DNA of 33,452 nt, from the NCBI GenBank assembly GCA_002400885.1, contig NVRM01000010.1:1-33452 (forward strand). The letters are read 5' to 3'. Under the pieces are notes generated by a model. That model was not told where the DNA came from, made no database searches, and saw nothing but the letters and a program-made list of their open reading frames with translations. Source of the DNA: Flavobacteriaceae bacterium (GTDB lineage Bacteria > Bacteroidota > Bacteroidia > Flavobacteriales > Flavobacteriaceae). A program made the position numbers and the translations under genes. Positions 26,758 through 33,452 of the stretch are shown piece by piece (within the stretch, counting starts at the first letter, position 1; every line of letters starts with the position of its first letter).

Positions 26758-27492
26758 TTATAACAATAATAACGCAGTAATTAATAGTAACACAAACAAT
26801 ATTGGAGCTAGTAAATTCATAAAACTATAGGCATGTTTCTCTTGTACAAACACAAAATTATTACTCCCCAACCTTGCCGACATAGCAATTTCCAATTGTT
26901 CCGTTTGTAACATGGCATGCCTAAAAACCATACTAAATAGTAATCCGTAGTTTCGAACAGTATTTAAATACCCTTGTTGGTCACCCATTCTACATTTTTG
27001 AGCAATTTGCATTGATTTTGCAGTATCACTTAATAAATAAATAAACTTATAGGTAAGTACAAATAATTCTATAAATAAACTCGGCACTTTACATGCGTAC
27101 ATATATTTTGATATTTCTGAAATAGTATGAGTTAGCAAGAAAAAATACATCACACTAATTAACGCCATACTCTTTGTAAAAATAGCGATACCCAAAAAAT
27201 AAGAATCATCCAAAATTCCAATACCATGTATCTTATCAAAAGAAAACAACAAGGTAAAACATCCAATAAAAATAAATAAAAATGGTACAGAAAAAAGTTT
27301 TAGTAAATGGAATATTGGGACTTTTGCAATGTACTTACAAGCAATGAATATAAGACAAAAAGCAAAGCCATGAAACGCTGTGTTTTCAGAGATAAGAACA
27401 AGTACAAAAGCAGGAAGAACGTACACTATTTTCACCAAAAAATGTGCATCCACAAGCCTATGTTTGTAATTATAAACACTCTCTATTAGCAT
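26758..27492 (-). CDS. cbiQ: Cobalt ECF transporter transmembrane protein CbiQ
   Basis: 244 aa with about five or six membrane helices, matching the EcfT/CbiQ size. The region QTEQLEIAMSARLG near the C-terminus corresponds to the second coupling helix, usually A-x-x-x-R-G, through which EcfT grips the ATPases; here the segment is SARLG. It forms the transmembrane coupling unit between CbiM/CbiN and CbiO. Its start overlaps the end of cbiN by 7 bases, and the cbiO start follows 2 bases after its stop, which implies translational coupling across the operon. Confidence 0.88.
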   Translation of the reverse strand: MLIESVYNYKHRLVDAHFLVKIVYVLPAFVLVLISENTAFHGFAFCLIFIACKYIAKVPIFHLLKLFSVPFLFIFIGCFTLLFSFDKIHGIGILDDSYFLGIAIFTKSMALISVMYFFLLTHTISEISKYMYACKVPSLFIELFVLTYKFIYLLSDTAKSMQIAQKCRMGDQQGYLNTVRNYGLLFSMVFRHAMLQTEQLEIAMSARLGSNNFVFVQEKHAYSFMNLLAPILFVLLLITALLLL

Positions 27493-27779
27493 TTTTTGGA
27501 TTTTAGTTTTCTGTTGTTTTTAAGTACATAAAACACAATAATCCCTACACCAATAGTGGTTTGAAAAGCAAATACAAGTGTTTCTCCCCAATCTCCAGAA
27601 GGCGCCCAAAAATGATCCATCCATGGTTTATAGTCTGGATTAATACTAGATATAAGCCCTACAGCCTGATCATCCGTTCCTTTAAAATCCCCCATTAGAA
27701 ACGGCAACACAAACTGTACACCAACAACAAAAACAGCTATAATAACAACAATAACAGATATACTTTTACCTTTAACCAT
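27486..27779 (-). CDS. cbiN: Cobalt ECF transporter small subunit CbiN
   Basis: 97 aa with two membrane helices (about 7-30 and 72-90) flanking a periplasmic loop. The loop reads FKGTDDQAVGLISSINPDYKP, then W-x-x-x-F-W-APSGDWGETLVFAFQTTIG, which matches the CbiN pattern of an FxGxDxxA start, a PxYxPW centre and PSGE-LLFxxQ end. CbiN assists metal loading of CbiM. The presence of cbiN rather than nikN/nikL favours cobalt as the substrate. It starts 19 bases after the cbiM stop. Confidence 0.9.
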   Translation of the reverse strand: MVKGKSISVIVVIIAVFVVGVQFVLPFLMGDFKGTDDQAVGLISSINPDYKPWMDHFWAPSGDWGETLVFAFQTTIGVGIIVFYVLKNNRKLKSKKC

Positions 27780-27798
27780 ACGTAGATTTTAAGAATTA

Positions 27799-28521
27799 TT
27801 AATATAAAGATGGGTTTAACACCATTAATTCCTGTTTACTATATTTGGAAATCATGTTAAAAGCAACGACTGTAAAAATCCCTTCTACAAAAGCCAGTGG
27901 TAATTGAGTTACTGCAAATACCGATAAAAATTTTATCAAATTATCTAGAAAACCATGAGTTGGTGACTGAAAAGCTAAGGCCAATTGACCTGAAGTTGAA
28001 ACATAGATTAACACATCCGAAATAAGCGCTGCAGTAAACACAGCAACCCCTTGTGGTACACGAAAAAAACGACATGATTTGAATACCCAAACCGCAGAAA
28101 AAGCACCTACAACCGCCATTGAAAAAGCATTAGCTCCCAAGGTAGTAATACCTCCGTGAGCCAGTAATAACGCTTGAAAAAGCAGTACAATAACTCCTGC
28201 TACAGACATTGAATATGCACCAAACAAAATAGCTCCCAAAGCAATACCTGTAAGATGAGAACTACTACCAGCTACCGATGGAATTTTAAAAGAAGACAGT
28301 ACAAAAACAAATGCACATACAACTGAAAATAAAAGTTTTGTTTTCGGAACCTTCTCTATTTGCTTTTTTAACTTTTGATATCCAATTATTAAAAAAGGTA
28401 TAAAAATTATTGTCCAAATACCTGCCCATTTCTTTGGCAAAAAACCTTCCGCTATATGCATTCCAAATCCATAAACAGGAAATAACAACATGCATAAAAA
28501 AACTCCAATGTTCTTTATCAT
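27799..28521 (-). CDS. cbiM: Cobalt ECF transporter substrate-specific protein CbiM
   Basis: 240 aa. A signal-like N-terminal segment ends near GFG, and the mature part begins MHIAEGFLPKKWAGIW (M21, H22), the family's metal-site N-terminus, in which the exposed Met-His amine and histidine ligate the ion. SSSHLTGIALGAILFG carries the second conserved histidine. About seven membrane helices in all. It captures Co2+ for uptake. First gene of cbiMNQO, 75 bases downstream of the cobalamin riboswitch core, so it should be expressed when cobalamin is scarce. Confidence 0.93.
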   Translation of the reverse strand: MIKNIGVFLCMLLFPVYGFGMHIAEGFLPKKWAGIWTIIFIPFLIIGYQKLKKQIEKVPKTKLLFSVVCAFVFVLSSFKIPSVAGSSSHLTGIALGAILFGAYSMSVAGVIVLLFQALLLAHGGITTLGANAFSMAVVGAFSAVWVFKSCRFFRVPQGVAVFTAALISDVLIYVSTSGQLALAFQSPTHGFLDNLIKFLSVFAVTQLPLAFVEGIFTVVAFNMISKYSKQELMVLNPSLY

Positions 28522-28524
28522 CTC

Positions 28525-28558
28525 TAAAAAATAAAAAAATTATGTGTACAACGTGTAC
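28525..28558 (-). terminator. Candidate terminator hairpin between the riboswitch and cbiM
   Basis: On the minus strand GTACA-CGT-TGTAC (28558-28546) is followed by a T-rich run at about 28540-28525, just before the cbiM ATG at 28521. It could be the riboswitch's expression platform, but the stem has only 5 pairs, so translational control of the start is equally possible. Confidence 0.35.
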
Positions 28559-28592
28559 TTATTACTTCGCTTTTGTCCCGAAAGCATTTTAT

Positions 28593-28750
28593 CAATGGCA
28601 GGTCTTCTGGCTTACCTCATTTTTTCGAACCTTCCCATTTTACAAAAATAAAACAGTGGCGAAGTGTGAAAAAATTTCTCGAGGCATACAGCTGCGGGTA
28701 CAGCTCCGGATTCTAACCGGATTCCCATATTAAGGTGTTTTAATAATAAA
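28593..28750 (-). promoter_or_regulatory. Cobalamin riboswitch controlling cbiMNQO
   Basis: Minus-strand RNA carries the class's conserved blocks in order: GGGAATCCGGT then GAATCCGG (about 28725-28705), CCCGCAGCTGTA (28698-28687), GCCACTG (28660-28654), GGGAAGG (28637-28631), and the B12 box ending in AGACCTGCC (28605-28597), preceded by GTAAGCCAG. Binding of a cobalamin would lower expression of the cobalt importer downstream. The 5' edge is approximate because the outer P1 stem is not clear. Confidence 0.96.
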
Positions 28751-28769
28751 AACATCCACCAATACAAAG

Positions 28770-28805
28770 CAAAGGTACATTAAATATTGAAGTTTGAATC
28801 CTCAA
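28770..28805 (-). promoter_or_regulatory. Candidate promoter for the riboswitch and cbiMNQO
   Basis: Minus-strand TACCTTTG (28777-28770) matches TAnnTTTG exactly and sits about 20 bases before the riboswitch. A TTG lies at 28805-28803, 25 bases upstream, slightly beyond the usual spacing. The position just ahead of the aptamer supports the call. Confidence 0.5.
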
Positions 28806-28875
28806 TTAAGAAAAAGAATAAAAGTCAAAAGTTACAGCTAATTTAGCTCCTTCAGCTCTTAATTTTAGCAATTAT

Positions 28876-29262
28876 TTACTTTTGAATAGTGTATGCGTTA
28901 ATCTGTTTTTTAACCATCCCAAACAACTCGTTACAATTGAAGTTTTTTGGAACAAAATTCACTTCTCCCTGAGTTAAAGCTTCCATCTTAAAACACAGTT
29001 GCTTCGTAAAAGAAAGAAAAACAACAGGAATATTAGCAAATTCATCCTGTCCTTTTATCAATTTACAAAAATCAAAACCATCCATTTCGGGTTTTACATC
29101 TATCAAAATTAAATCCGGCGCTTTTACACCGATAGAAACAACAGCTAATTCACAACTGTCAGCAGGCCACACTCGGTACCCTTGTGCTACAAATAACTTA
29201 CAGGTTTTCAGTAAGCGATCACTATCAGAGTCAATAATTAAAATATTTTTTTTAGGGTTCAT
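28876..29262 (-). CDS. Stand-alone response-regulator receiver protein
   Basis: 128 aa, a single REC domain with no output domain. Acidic residues D11 and D13/D15 follow the first strand, phospho-acceptor is D55 in LILIDVKPEMDGFDF, S84 ends the fourth strand, and the conserved lysine is K106. That lysine is followed by Asn (VPKNF) rather than the nearly universal Pro, a small departure. CheY-like single-domain proteins relay phosphate or bind a partner; the partner is not evident, as no histidine kinase is adjacent. It stands alone between cbiMNQO and the gal operon on the same strand, 350 bases from its nearest upstream gene. Confidence 0.88.
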   Translation of the reverse strand: MNPKKNILIIDSDSDRLLKTCKLFVAQGYRVWPADSCELAVVSIGVKAPDLILIDVKPEMDGFDFCKLIKGQDEFANIPVVFLSFTKQLCFKMEALTQGEVNFVPKNFNCNELFGMVKKQINAYTIQK

Positions 29263-29612
29263 TGTACTGGTTTAGGTATTAGCAATTAAAATGAATCATT
29301 AGGAGCGGATCACTACAGAAAACATAAGGTGCCGTAGGTTACTACAGTGTCCAAATTCTTTTGTTATTATGAAACCCAACCACATGCCGGTTGACATTAA
29401 AACAATAAGAATCTAAATTACTCTCTAAGATTCCTAAAAAAAAAGCACAAAAATTATGATATTTATCAACCTACTCAAACTAAAACATTTTAGCATACAG
29501 GTAGTTAACGATTACCAGACAATAAACGAACGATTTTCAAATGTCTGCCACAAAAAAAAAGAGACTGCAAAATTGCAGTCTCTTTTTTATATAAGTAACG
29601 TATATTCAACTT
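29263..29612. other. 350-base intergenic region with a terminator
   Basis: No convincing gene; a 79-codon frame at 29456-29695 overlaps a terminator and the end of the symporter gene and is not believed. The 7-base sequence ACTACAG occurs twice (29312-29318 and 29341-29347), 29 bases apart, upstream of the receiver gene; no exact promoter consensus was found. The terminator is at 29552-29588. Confidence 0.5.
29552..29588. terminator. Strong terminator after the gal operon
   Basis: GAGACTGCAA and TTGCAGTCTC form a perfect stem around a 2-base AA spacer, flanked by a run of A before and TTTTTT after. It lies just downstream of the minus-strand symporter stop at 29613 and is symmetric enough to work on both strands. 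Confidence 0.85.
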
Positions 29613-31265
29613 TTATTTCCAGAATAAAGAATACAATACTACTAAAATTATCATCACTGCAAAGGCACCAATATTGTACAAAGGACTTGTTTTAAACAAT
29701 TCCTTTTTAATATCAATCGCTTTTTCATCATCTGCACCTTTATGCTGAATATAACTAGCAATGGCAATAACTACCATCGTTAAAACAGCCGTATATCCCA
29801 TTTGATCCATCCAAGGAAGATCTACGAAAATAGCACTTGTACTCCATCCTTTTGGTGCTACTTTAAAATACATAGCAATTGGAATGGAAGTTAAGGCTCC
29901 AATAATAGCCCCTTTATTTGTTGTTTTTTTCCAGAATAACCCTAACATAAATACCGCTAATATACCTGGACTTACCATTCCTGTAAATTCTTGAATAAAC
30001 TGAAAAGCTTGATCCAATCCACCTAATAATGGCGCCAGAATACTTGCAATAACCAAGGCAGCAAACGCAGACAAACGACCGACATTCACCGTTTTTTTAT
30101 CACTGGCGTTTTTATTAATATACTGCTTGTAAATATCCATTGTAAAAATGGTAGATGTAGAATTTAACATGGAAGCTAAAGAAGATACAATAGCCGCTGT
30201 TAAAGCTGCAAAGGCCACTCCTTTTAATCCTGTTGGTAAAAATTGTAATAACCATGGATATGCTTTATCCGCCTGATCAACTGTCGGTAAATTTTGCAAT
30301 CCAGCCTCTCCTAAACGTGCTAGTATTTCCGGGTCGTTTACCATTACATATGCTGCAATTCCAGGCAACACAACAATTACAGGGATAATCAACTTTAAAA
30401 ATGCTGCTAATAAAATTCCTTTCTGAGCTTCTTTTAATGATTTAGCCGCCAAGGTACGTTGGATAATATACTGGTTGAAACCCCAATAATATAGATTGGC
30501 CACCCACATTCCTCCTACTAACACACCTATTCCAGGTAAGTTTTTAAACTCAGGGTTGGATGCGTCCAATATCATGGAAAATCTATCAGGAGCTGCATCA
30601 TAAACAATACTTAAACCTTCCATAAAACCCTGTCCATCAGACACGGTATCTAAGGCTAAATAAGTAGTTGCCAAACCTCCAAATATTAAAAATATCACTT
30701 GTATTACATCTGTCCATGCCACTGCGGACAATCCTCCGTATAATGAGTAAGCAGCAGCAAACAAGGCCAATCCTATCACTCCATAAACCATAGGAATCCC
30801 CATAATTGTTTCCAAAGCCAACGATCCTAAATACAATACAGATGCCAAATTCACAAACACATACAAAGCAATCCAAAAGACTGCTAAAATCGTTTTTAAA
30901 TTCGTAGAGAATCGTTTTTCAACAAATTCAGGAATGGTGTACAGTCCTTTCTCTATAAATATGGGTAAAAAGTATTTCCCTACAATAATTAAAGTAATGG
31001 CTGCCATCCATTCATAAGAGGCAATGGCCAATCCTAAAGCAAATCCAGAACCTGACATTCCTATAAATTGCTCTGCAGATATATTGGCTGCAATAAGTGA
31101 TGCTCCAACAGCCCACCATGGCAATGATTTACTTGCCAAAAAATAATCTTCGGCATTTTTTTGATGCCCATCTTTATCTCTAGACACCCATAATCCTACT
31201 CCTAAAATTAGGATAGCATAGGCTATAAAGATAAAATAATCCCAAAACTCAAAATTTGTTGTCAT
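29613..31265 (-). CDS. SSS-family sodium/sugar symporter, probably for galactose
   Basis: 550 aa, with about thirteen membrane helices as in the sodium:solute symporter (SSS) family. The N-terminal part has DYFIFIAYAILILGVGLWVS and AEDYFLASKSLPWWAVGASL, followed by ISAEQFIGMSGSGFALG, the sodium-binding TM1 region of SGLT-type members (vSGLT-like). It would import a sugar with sodium across the inner membrane. As the third gene after galT and galK, starting 24 bases after the galK stop, galactose is the most likely substrate, but this is inferred from context; related proteins carry glucose or other sugars. A strong hairpin terminator follows the stop. Confidence 0.88.
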   Translation of the reverse strand: MTTNFEFWDYFIFIAYAILILGVGLWVSRDKDGHQKNAEDYFLASKSLPWWAVGASLIAANISAEQFIGMSGSGFALGLAIASYEWMAAITLIIVGKYFLPIFIEKGLYTIPEFVEKRFSTNLKTILAVFWIALYVFVNLASVLYLGSLALETIMGIPMVYGVIGLALFAAAYSLYGGLSAVAWTDVIQVIFLIFGGLATTYLALDTVSDGQGFMEGLSIVYDAAPDRFSMILDASNPEFKNLPGIGVLVGGMWVANLYYWGFNQYIIQRTLAAKSLKEAQKGILLAAFLKLIIPVIVVLPGIAAYVMVNDPEILARLGEAGLQNLPTVDQADKAYPWLLQFLPTGLKGVAFAALTAAIVSSLASMLNSTSTIFTMDIYKQYINKNASDKKTVNVGRLSAFAALVIASILAPLLGGLDQAFQFIQEFTGMVSPGILAVFMLGLFWKKTTNKGAIIGALTSIPIAMYFKVAPKGWSTSAIFVDLPWMDQMGYTAVLTMVVIAIASYIQHKGADDEKAIDIKKELFKTSPLYNIGAFAVMIILVVLYSLFWK

Positions 31266-31289
31266 AATATATAATTTGGTTATATTTTT

Positions 31290-32426
31290 TTATTTTTCGA
31301 TACTTGTTCCTTCACAAGGCATGGCCTCAAAAGCAGTTAATTTTATTTCAAACTCCTCAAAATAAGCCTTCGAAACTTCTGCTGTAAACTGTGCAACAGC
31401 CGTTTCATGAATTAAATTGATAGAACAGCCTCCAAATCCTCCGCCCATCACTCTGGCGCCTAAAACCTGCTCGTATTTTTTAGAAAAATCAACTAAAAAA
31501 TCCAATTCTTTACAACTTACCTCATACAAATGTTGTAAACCATCATGTGTTTGATACATCAATGCACCCAACTCTTTTAAATCGTTATTTTTTAAGGCTT
31601 CTACAGCGTTTAATGTGCGCTCTTTTTCTTGTACTACATAAGAACACCTATCGAACACTACCGTTGACAAATCTAATTTAAATTCGCTTAACATTTCCAT
31701 ACTTACATCTCTTAAAGATTGTACAGCTGGATATTTTTTTTGAATGATAGCCACACCACTTTCACATTGCTGTCTCCTTGTATTGTACTCTCCAGAAGCT
31801 AAGTTATGTGACACATTGGTATTCAATAGCAACAATTTATAAGGCGCTATATTCATGGGAACATATGTCGCTTCTAAGGATTGACAATCCAATAAAATAA
31901 CGTGACCCTCTTTACTCATTACCGAGGCGTACTGGTCCATAATTCCACATTTTGTCCCTACATAATTGTGTTCTGCTCGTTGTGACAATTCCACTATTTG
32001 TAGTTTTGTCAATTTCAGATCAAACAACTCGTTTAAGCCAAAGGCCAGTCCACATTCTAAGGCTGCGGATGAACTGATTCCAGACCCGATAGGAATCTCA
32101 CTTTTAAACACACAGTCAAAGCCCTTTAAATTGGAAGTTAATTGTTGAATTTCATACACAACTCCCAAGATATAATTTTCCCATTGCGTTTCACTTTTAG
32201 AAATTTCTAATAGGTCAAAAGAAAATTGGGTGTCGAAATCTACACTCTTAACTAGACAGTTCTTGTCACTGTTATTTTTCCTGAATTTAAATTGAATTTT
32301 TTTATCAATTGCTGTAGGCAATACAAAGCCGTTGTTATAATCCGTATGTTCCCCTATAATATTAATTCTTCCCGGAGAATTTACGATGAGATCATACGAA
32401 GCATCCATAGTATTATTTTTTTCCAT
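31290..32426 (-). CDS. galK: Galactokinase
   Basis: 378 aa, full length for GalK. The family signature GRINIIGEHTDYNNGFVLP (19-37) contains Arg20, the residue equivalent to the catalytic arginine; the GHMP-kinase ATP loop GSGISSSAALE is at 114-124; and D164 in GIMDQYAS is the expected catalytic base. A C-terminal VMGGGFGGCSI is the third GHMP motif. It phosphorylates galactose at C1 with ATP, the first committed Leloir step. An ATG six codons in (MDASYDL) is an alternative start. It lies 36 bases after galT and 24 before the symporter. Confidence 0.96.
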   Translation of the reverse strand: MEKNNTMDASYDLIVNSPGRINIIGEHTDYNNGFVLPTAIDKKIQFKFRKNNSDKNCLVKSVDFDTQFSFDLLEISKSETQWENYILGVVYEIQQLTSNLKGFDCVFKSEIPIGSGISSSAALECGLAFGLNELFDLKLTKLQIVELSQRAEHNYVGTKCGIMDQYASVMSKEGHVILLDCQSLEATYVPMNIAPYKLLLLNTNVSHNLASGEYNTRRQQCESGVAIIQKKYPAVQSLRDVSMEMLSEFKLDLSTVVFDRCSYVVQEKERTLNAVEALKNNDLKELGALMYQTHDGLQHLYEVSCKELDFLVDFSKKYEQVLGARVMGGGFGGCSINLIHETAVAQFTAEVSKAYFEEFEIKLTAFEAMPCEGTSIEK

Positions 32427-32462
32427 TTTTTGAAAGCGGCTTTTTAAGCTGACTTTTTTAAA

Positions 32463-33452
32463 TTATAATGATTTTAATTTTTCTGCAGCTGATTCAGCTG
32501 TTAAATCTCTTTGAGGCATCGCAAACATTTCATAACCTACCATAAATTTCTTTACTGTAGCAGAACGCAATAATGGCGGATAAAAACTCATGTGCCAATG
32601 CCATTCCTTGTGCGCTAAACCATCTGTAGGTGCTTGATGAATTCCCGCTGAATATGGAAATGAAGTATCAAAAAGACGGTCGTATTTTTGTGTGATTGTT
32701 TTTAATTGTTGTGCAAAATCTTCTTTCTCTTTATCCGATAATTCTGCAATCGTAGCCATGGGTCTTTTAGGTAAAATCATGGTTTCATAAGGCCAAACAG
32801 CCCAAAAAGGTACTAAAGTCACAAAACTATCATTCTCACTAATAACACGAGTTCCTTCTTCCAACTCTTGTTTTATATATGTACTCAATAAGGTCTTTCC
32901 ATATAATTTATAATGATTCTGTTGTGTAGCCGTCTTTTTTTCAATTTCGGTAGGAATGGCGTGTTGTGCCCATATTTGACCATGAGGATGTGGGTTACTA
33001 CAACCCATAATGGCTCCTTTATTCTCAAATATTTGTACATAATTAATCGTGGGAAGCTTTCCTAATTCCACAAACTCATGCTGCCAAGTATCAACAATTT
33101 TCACAATGGCTGGCAATTCCATATCTGGAAGCGTTAAGGAATGATCTGGAGAAAAACAAATCACTTTACAAATTCCACTTTCACCTTCAGCCTTTAACAA
33201 GCCTTTTTCATAATTAAACGCGGGTGTTTCTGCTAATAAGGCTCCAAAATCATTCGAAAAAACATTCGTTTCTTTATAGTCAGGGTTAATTTCCCCTCCC
33301 ATACGTTCATTGGTTGGGCATAAAAAACAGGTCTCGTCATAAGAAATATGTTCGTTTTTCTCTGTAGTTTCTGTCTTACCTTGCCAAGGTCTTTTGGTTC
33401 TATGTGGTGACACCAATACCCATTCTTGGGTCAAAATATTATACCTCCTATG
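32463..33452 (-). CDS. galT: Galactose-1-phosphate uridylyltransferase (5' end cut by window edge)
   Basis: Open to the right-hand edge; the last bases read HRRYNILTQEWVLVSPHRTK, the usual GalT N-terminal motif, so the true ATG lies just outside. The TTG at 33434 (MTQEW) is an internal Leu codon, not a start. Counting from that Leu, the zinc cysteines are C36 and C39, H98 lies in FSPDHSL, and the catalytic HPHGQ is at 149-153 with H151 as nucleophile. It exchanges UMP between UDP-glucose and galactose-1-phosphate, giving UDP-galactose and glucose-1-phosphate. About 323 visible residues match GalT length (near 345). Confidence 0.96.
   Translation of the reverse strand, partial: HRRYNILTQEWVLVSPHRTKRPWQGKTETTEKNEHISYDETCFLCPTNERMGGEINPDYKETNVFSNDFGALLAETPAFNYEKGLLKAEGESGICKVICFSPDHSLTLPDMELPAIVKIVDTWQHEFVELGKLPTINYVQIFENKGAIMGCSNPHPHGQIWAQHAIPTEIEKKTATQQNHYKLYGKTLLSTYIKQELEEGTRVISENDSFVTLVPFWAVWPYETMILPKRPMATIAELSDKEKEDFAQQLKTITQKYDRLFDTSFPYSAGIHQAPTDGLAHKEWHWHMSFYPPLLRSATVKKFMVGYEMFAMPQRDLTAESAAEKLKSL

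Noticed and set aside
29377-29393. CAACC/GGTTG inverted repeat upstream of the receiver gene
   Set aside because: Only 5 pairs with a 7-base loop and no T-run; expected by chance at this length.
29456-29695. A 79-codon plus-strand frame as a gene
   Set aside because: It spans the strong terminator and the C-terminal end of the symporter gene on the other strand and resembles no known protein.
33432-33434. TTG at 33434 as the start of galT
   Set aside because: The sequence upstream in frame reads HRRYNIL, a conserved part of the GalT N-terminus, so the gene extends past the edge.

Overview
The window is AT-rich DNA from a member of the Bacteroidota, most likely a marine or environmental Flavobacteriaceae. 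The evidence is two SusC/SusD pairs, a one-protein hybrid two-component system (HTCS), a PorP/SprF-family type IX secretion protein, several lipoproteins, the ABC-permease/M1-peptidase fusion type, and promoter-like TAnnTTTG elements. I cannot name the genus from this sequence. No tRNA, rRNA, CRISPR array, transposase or phage gene was seen.

Layout. (1) 1-1523, minus: a GNAT acetyltransferase cut by the window edge and a PorP/SprF-family protein, probably one operon. (2) 1669-2166, plus: a TrmH/SpoU-type RNA methyltransferase broken by an in-frame TAA, with the conserved C-terminal SAM-binding segment still readable after the stop. (3) 2617-21049: a polysaccharide utilisation locus (PUL). It has a divergent alginate-lyase-superfamily lipoprotein (minus), an HTCS sensor-regulator (plus), a 1.1 kb non-coding stretch with repeats, then susC1-susD1-susC2-susD2 and a terminal lipoprotein that fuses Ig-like repeats to an FGE/SUMF1-like domain lacking the usual active-site cysteines. 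A strong hairpin at 21150-21187 ends it. (4) 21206-25782, minus: an ABC ATPase and a 1215-aa ABC permease fused to an M1-type metallopeptidase. (5) 25922-28521, minus: cbiM-cbiN-cbiQ-cbiO, an energy-coupling-factor cobalt importer behind a clear cobalamin riboswitch (about 28593-28750). (6) 28876-29262, minus: a stand-alone response-regulator receiver protein. (7) 29613-33452, minus: galT (5' end outside the window), galK and an SSS-family sodium/sugar symporter, forming a galactose uptake and Leloir-pathway operon.

How the parts work together. In the PUL, the HTCS periplasmic propeller would sense an oligosaccharide and its cytoplasmic AraC-type domain would activate the SusCD genes. SusD lipoproteins and the terminal lipoprotein would capture glycan at the surface, the SusC porins would import it, and the lyase-like lipoprotein would cut uronic-acid polymer. 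The substrate is not proven. The uronate link rests only on one lyase-like gene, and no sulfatase or other glycosidase lies in the window. The cobalt importer is separate and is probably repressed when cobalamin is plentiful. The gal operon imports galactose with sodium and converts it through galactose-1-phosphate to UDP-galactose.

Most worth a second look: the cysteine-less FGE-like lipoprotein, the second SusC without a recognisable TonB-box motif, the non-coding repeats flanking the HTCS gene, the nonsense-disrupted RNA methyltransferase, the intercistronic hairpins within the sus operon, and the CbiO whose Q-loop glutamine is replaced by proline.
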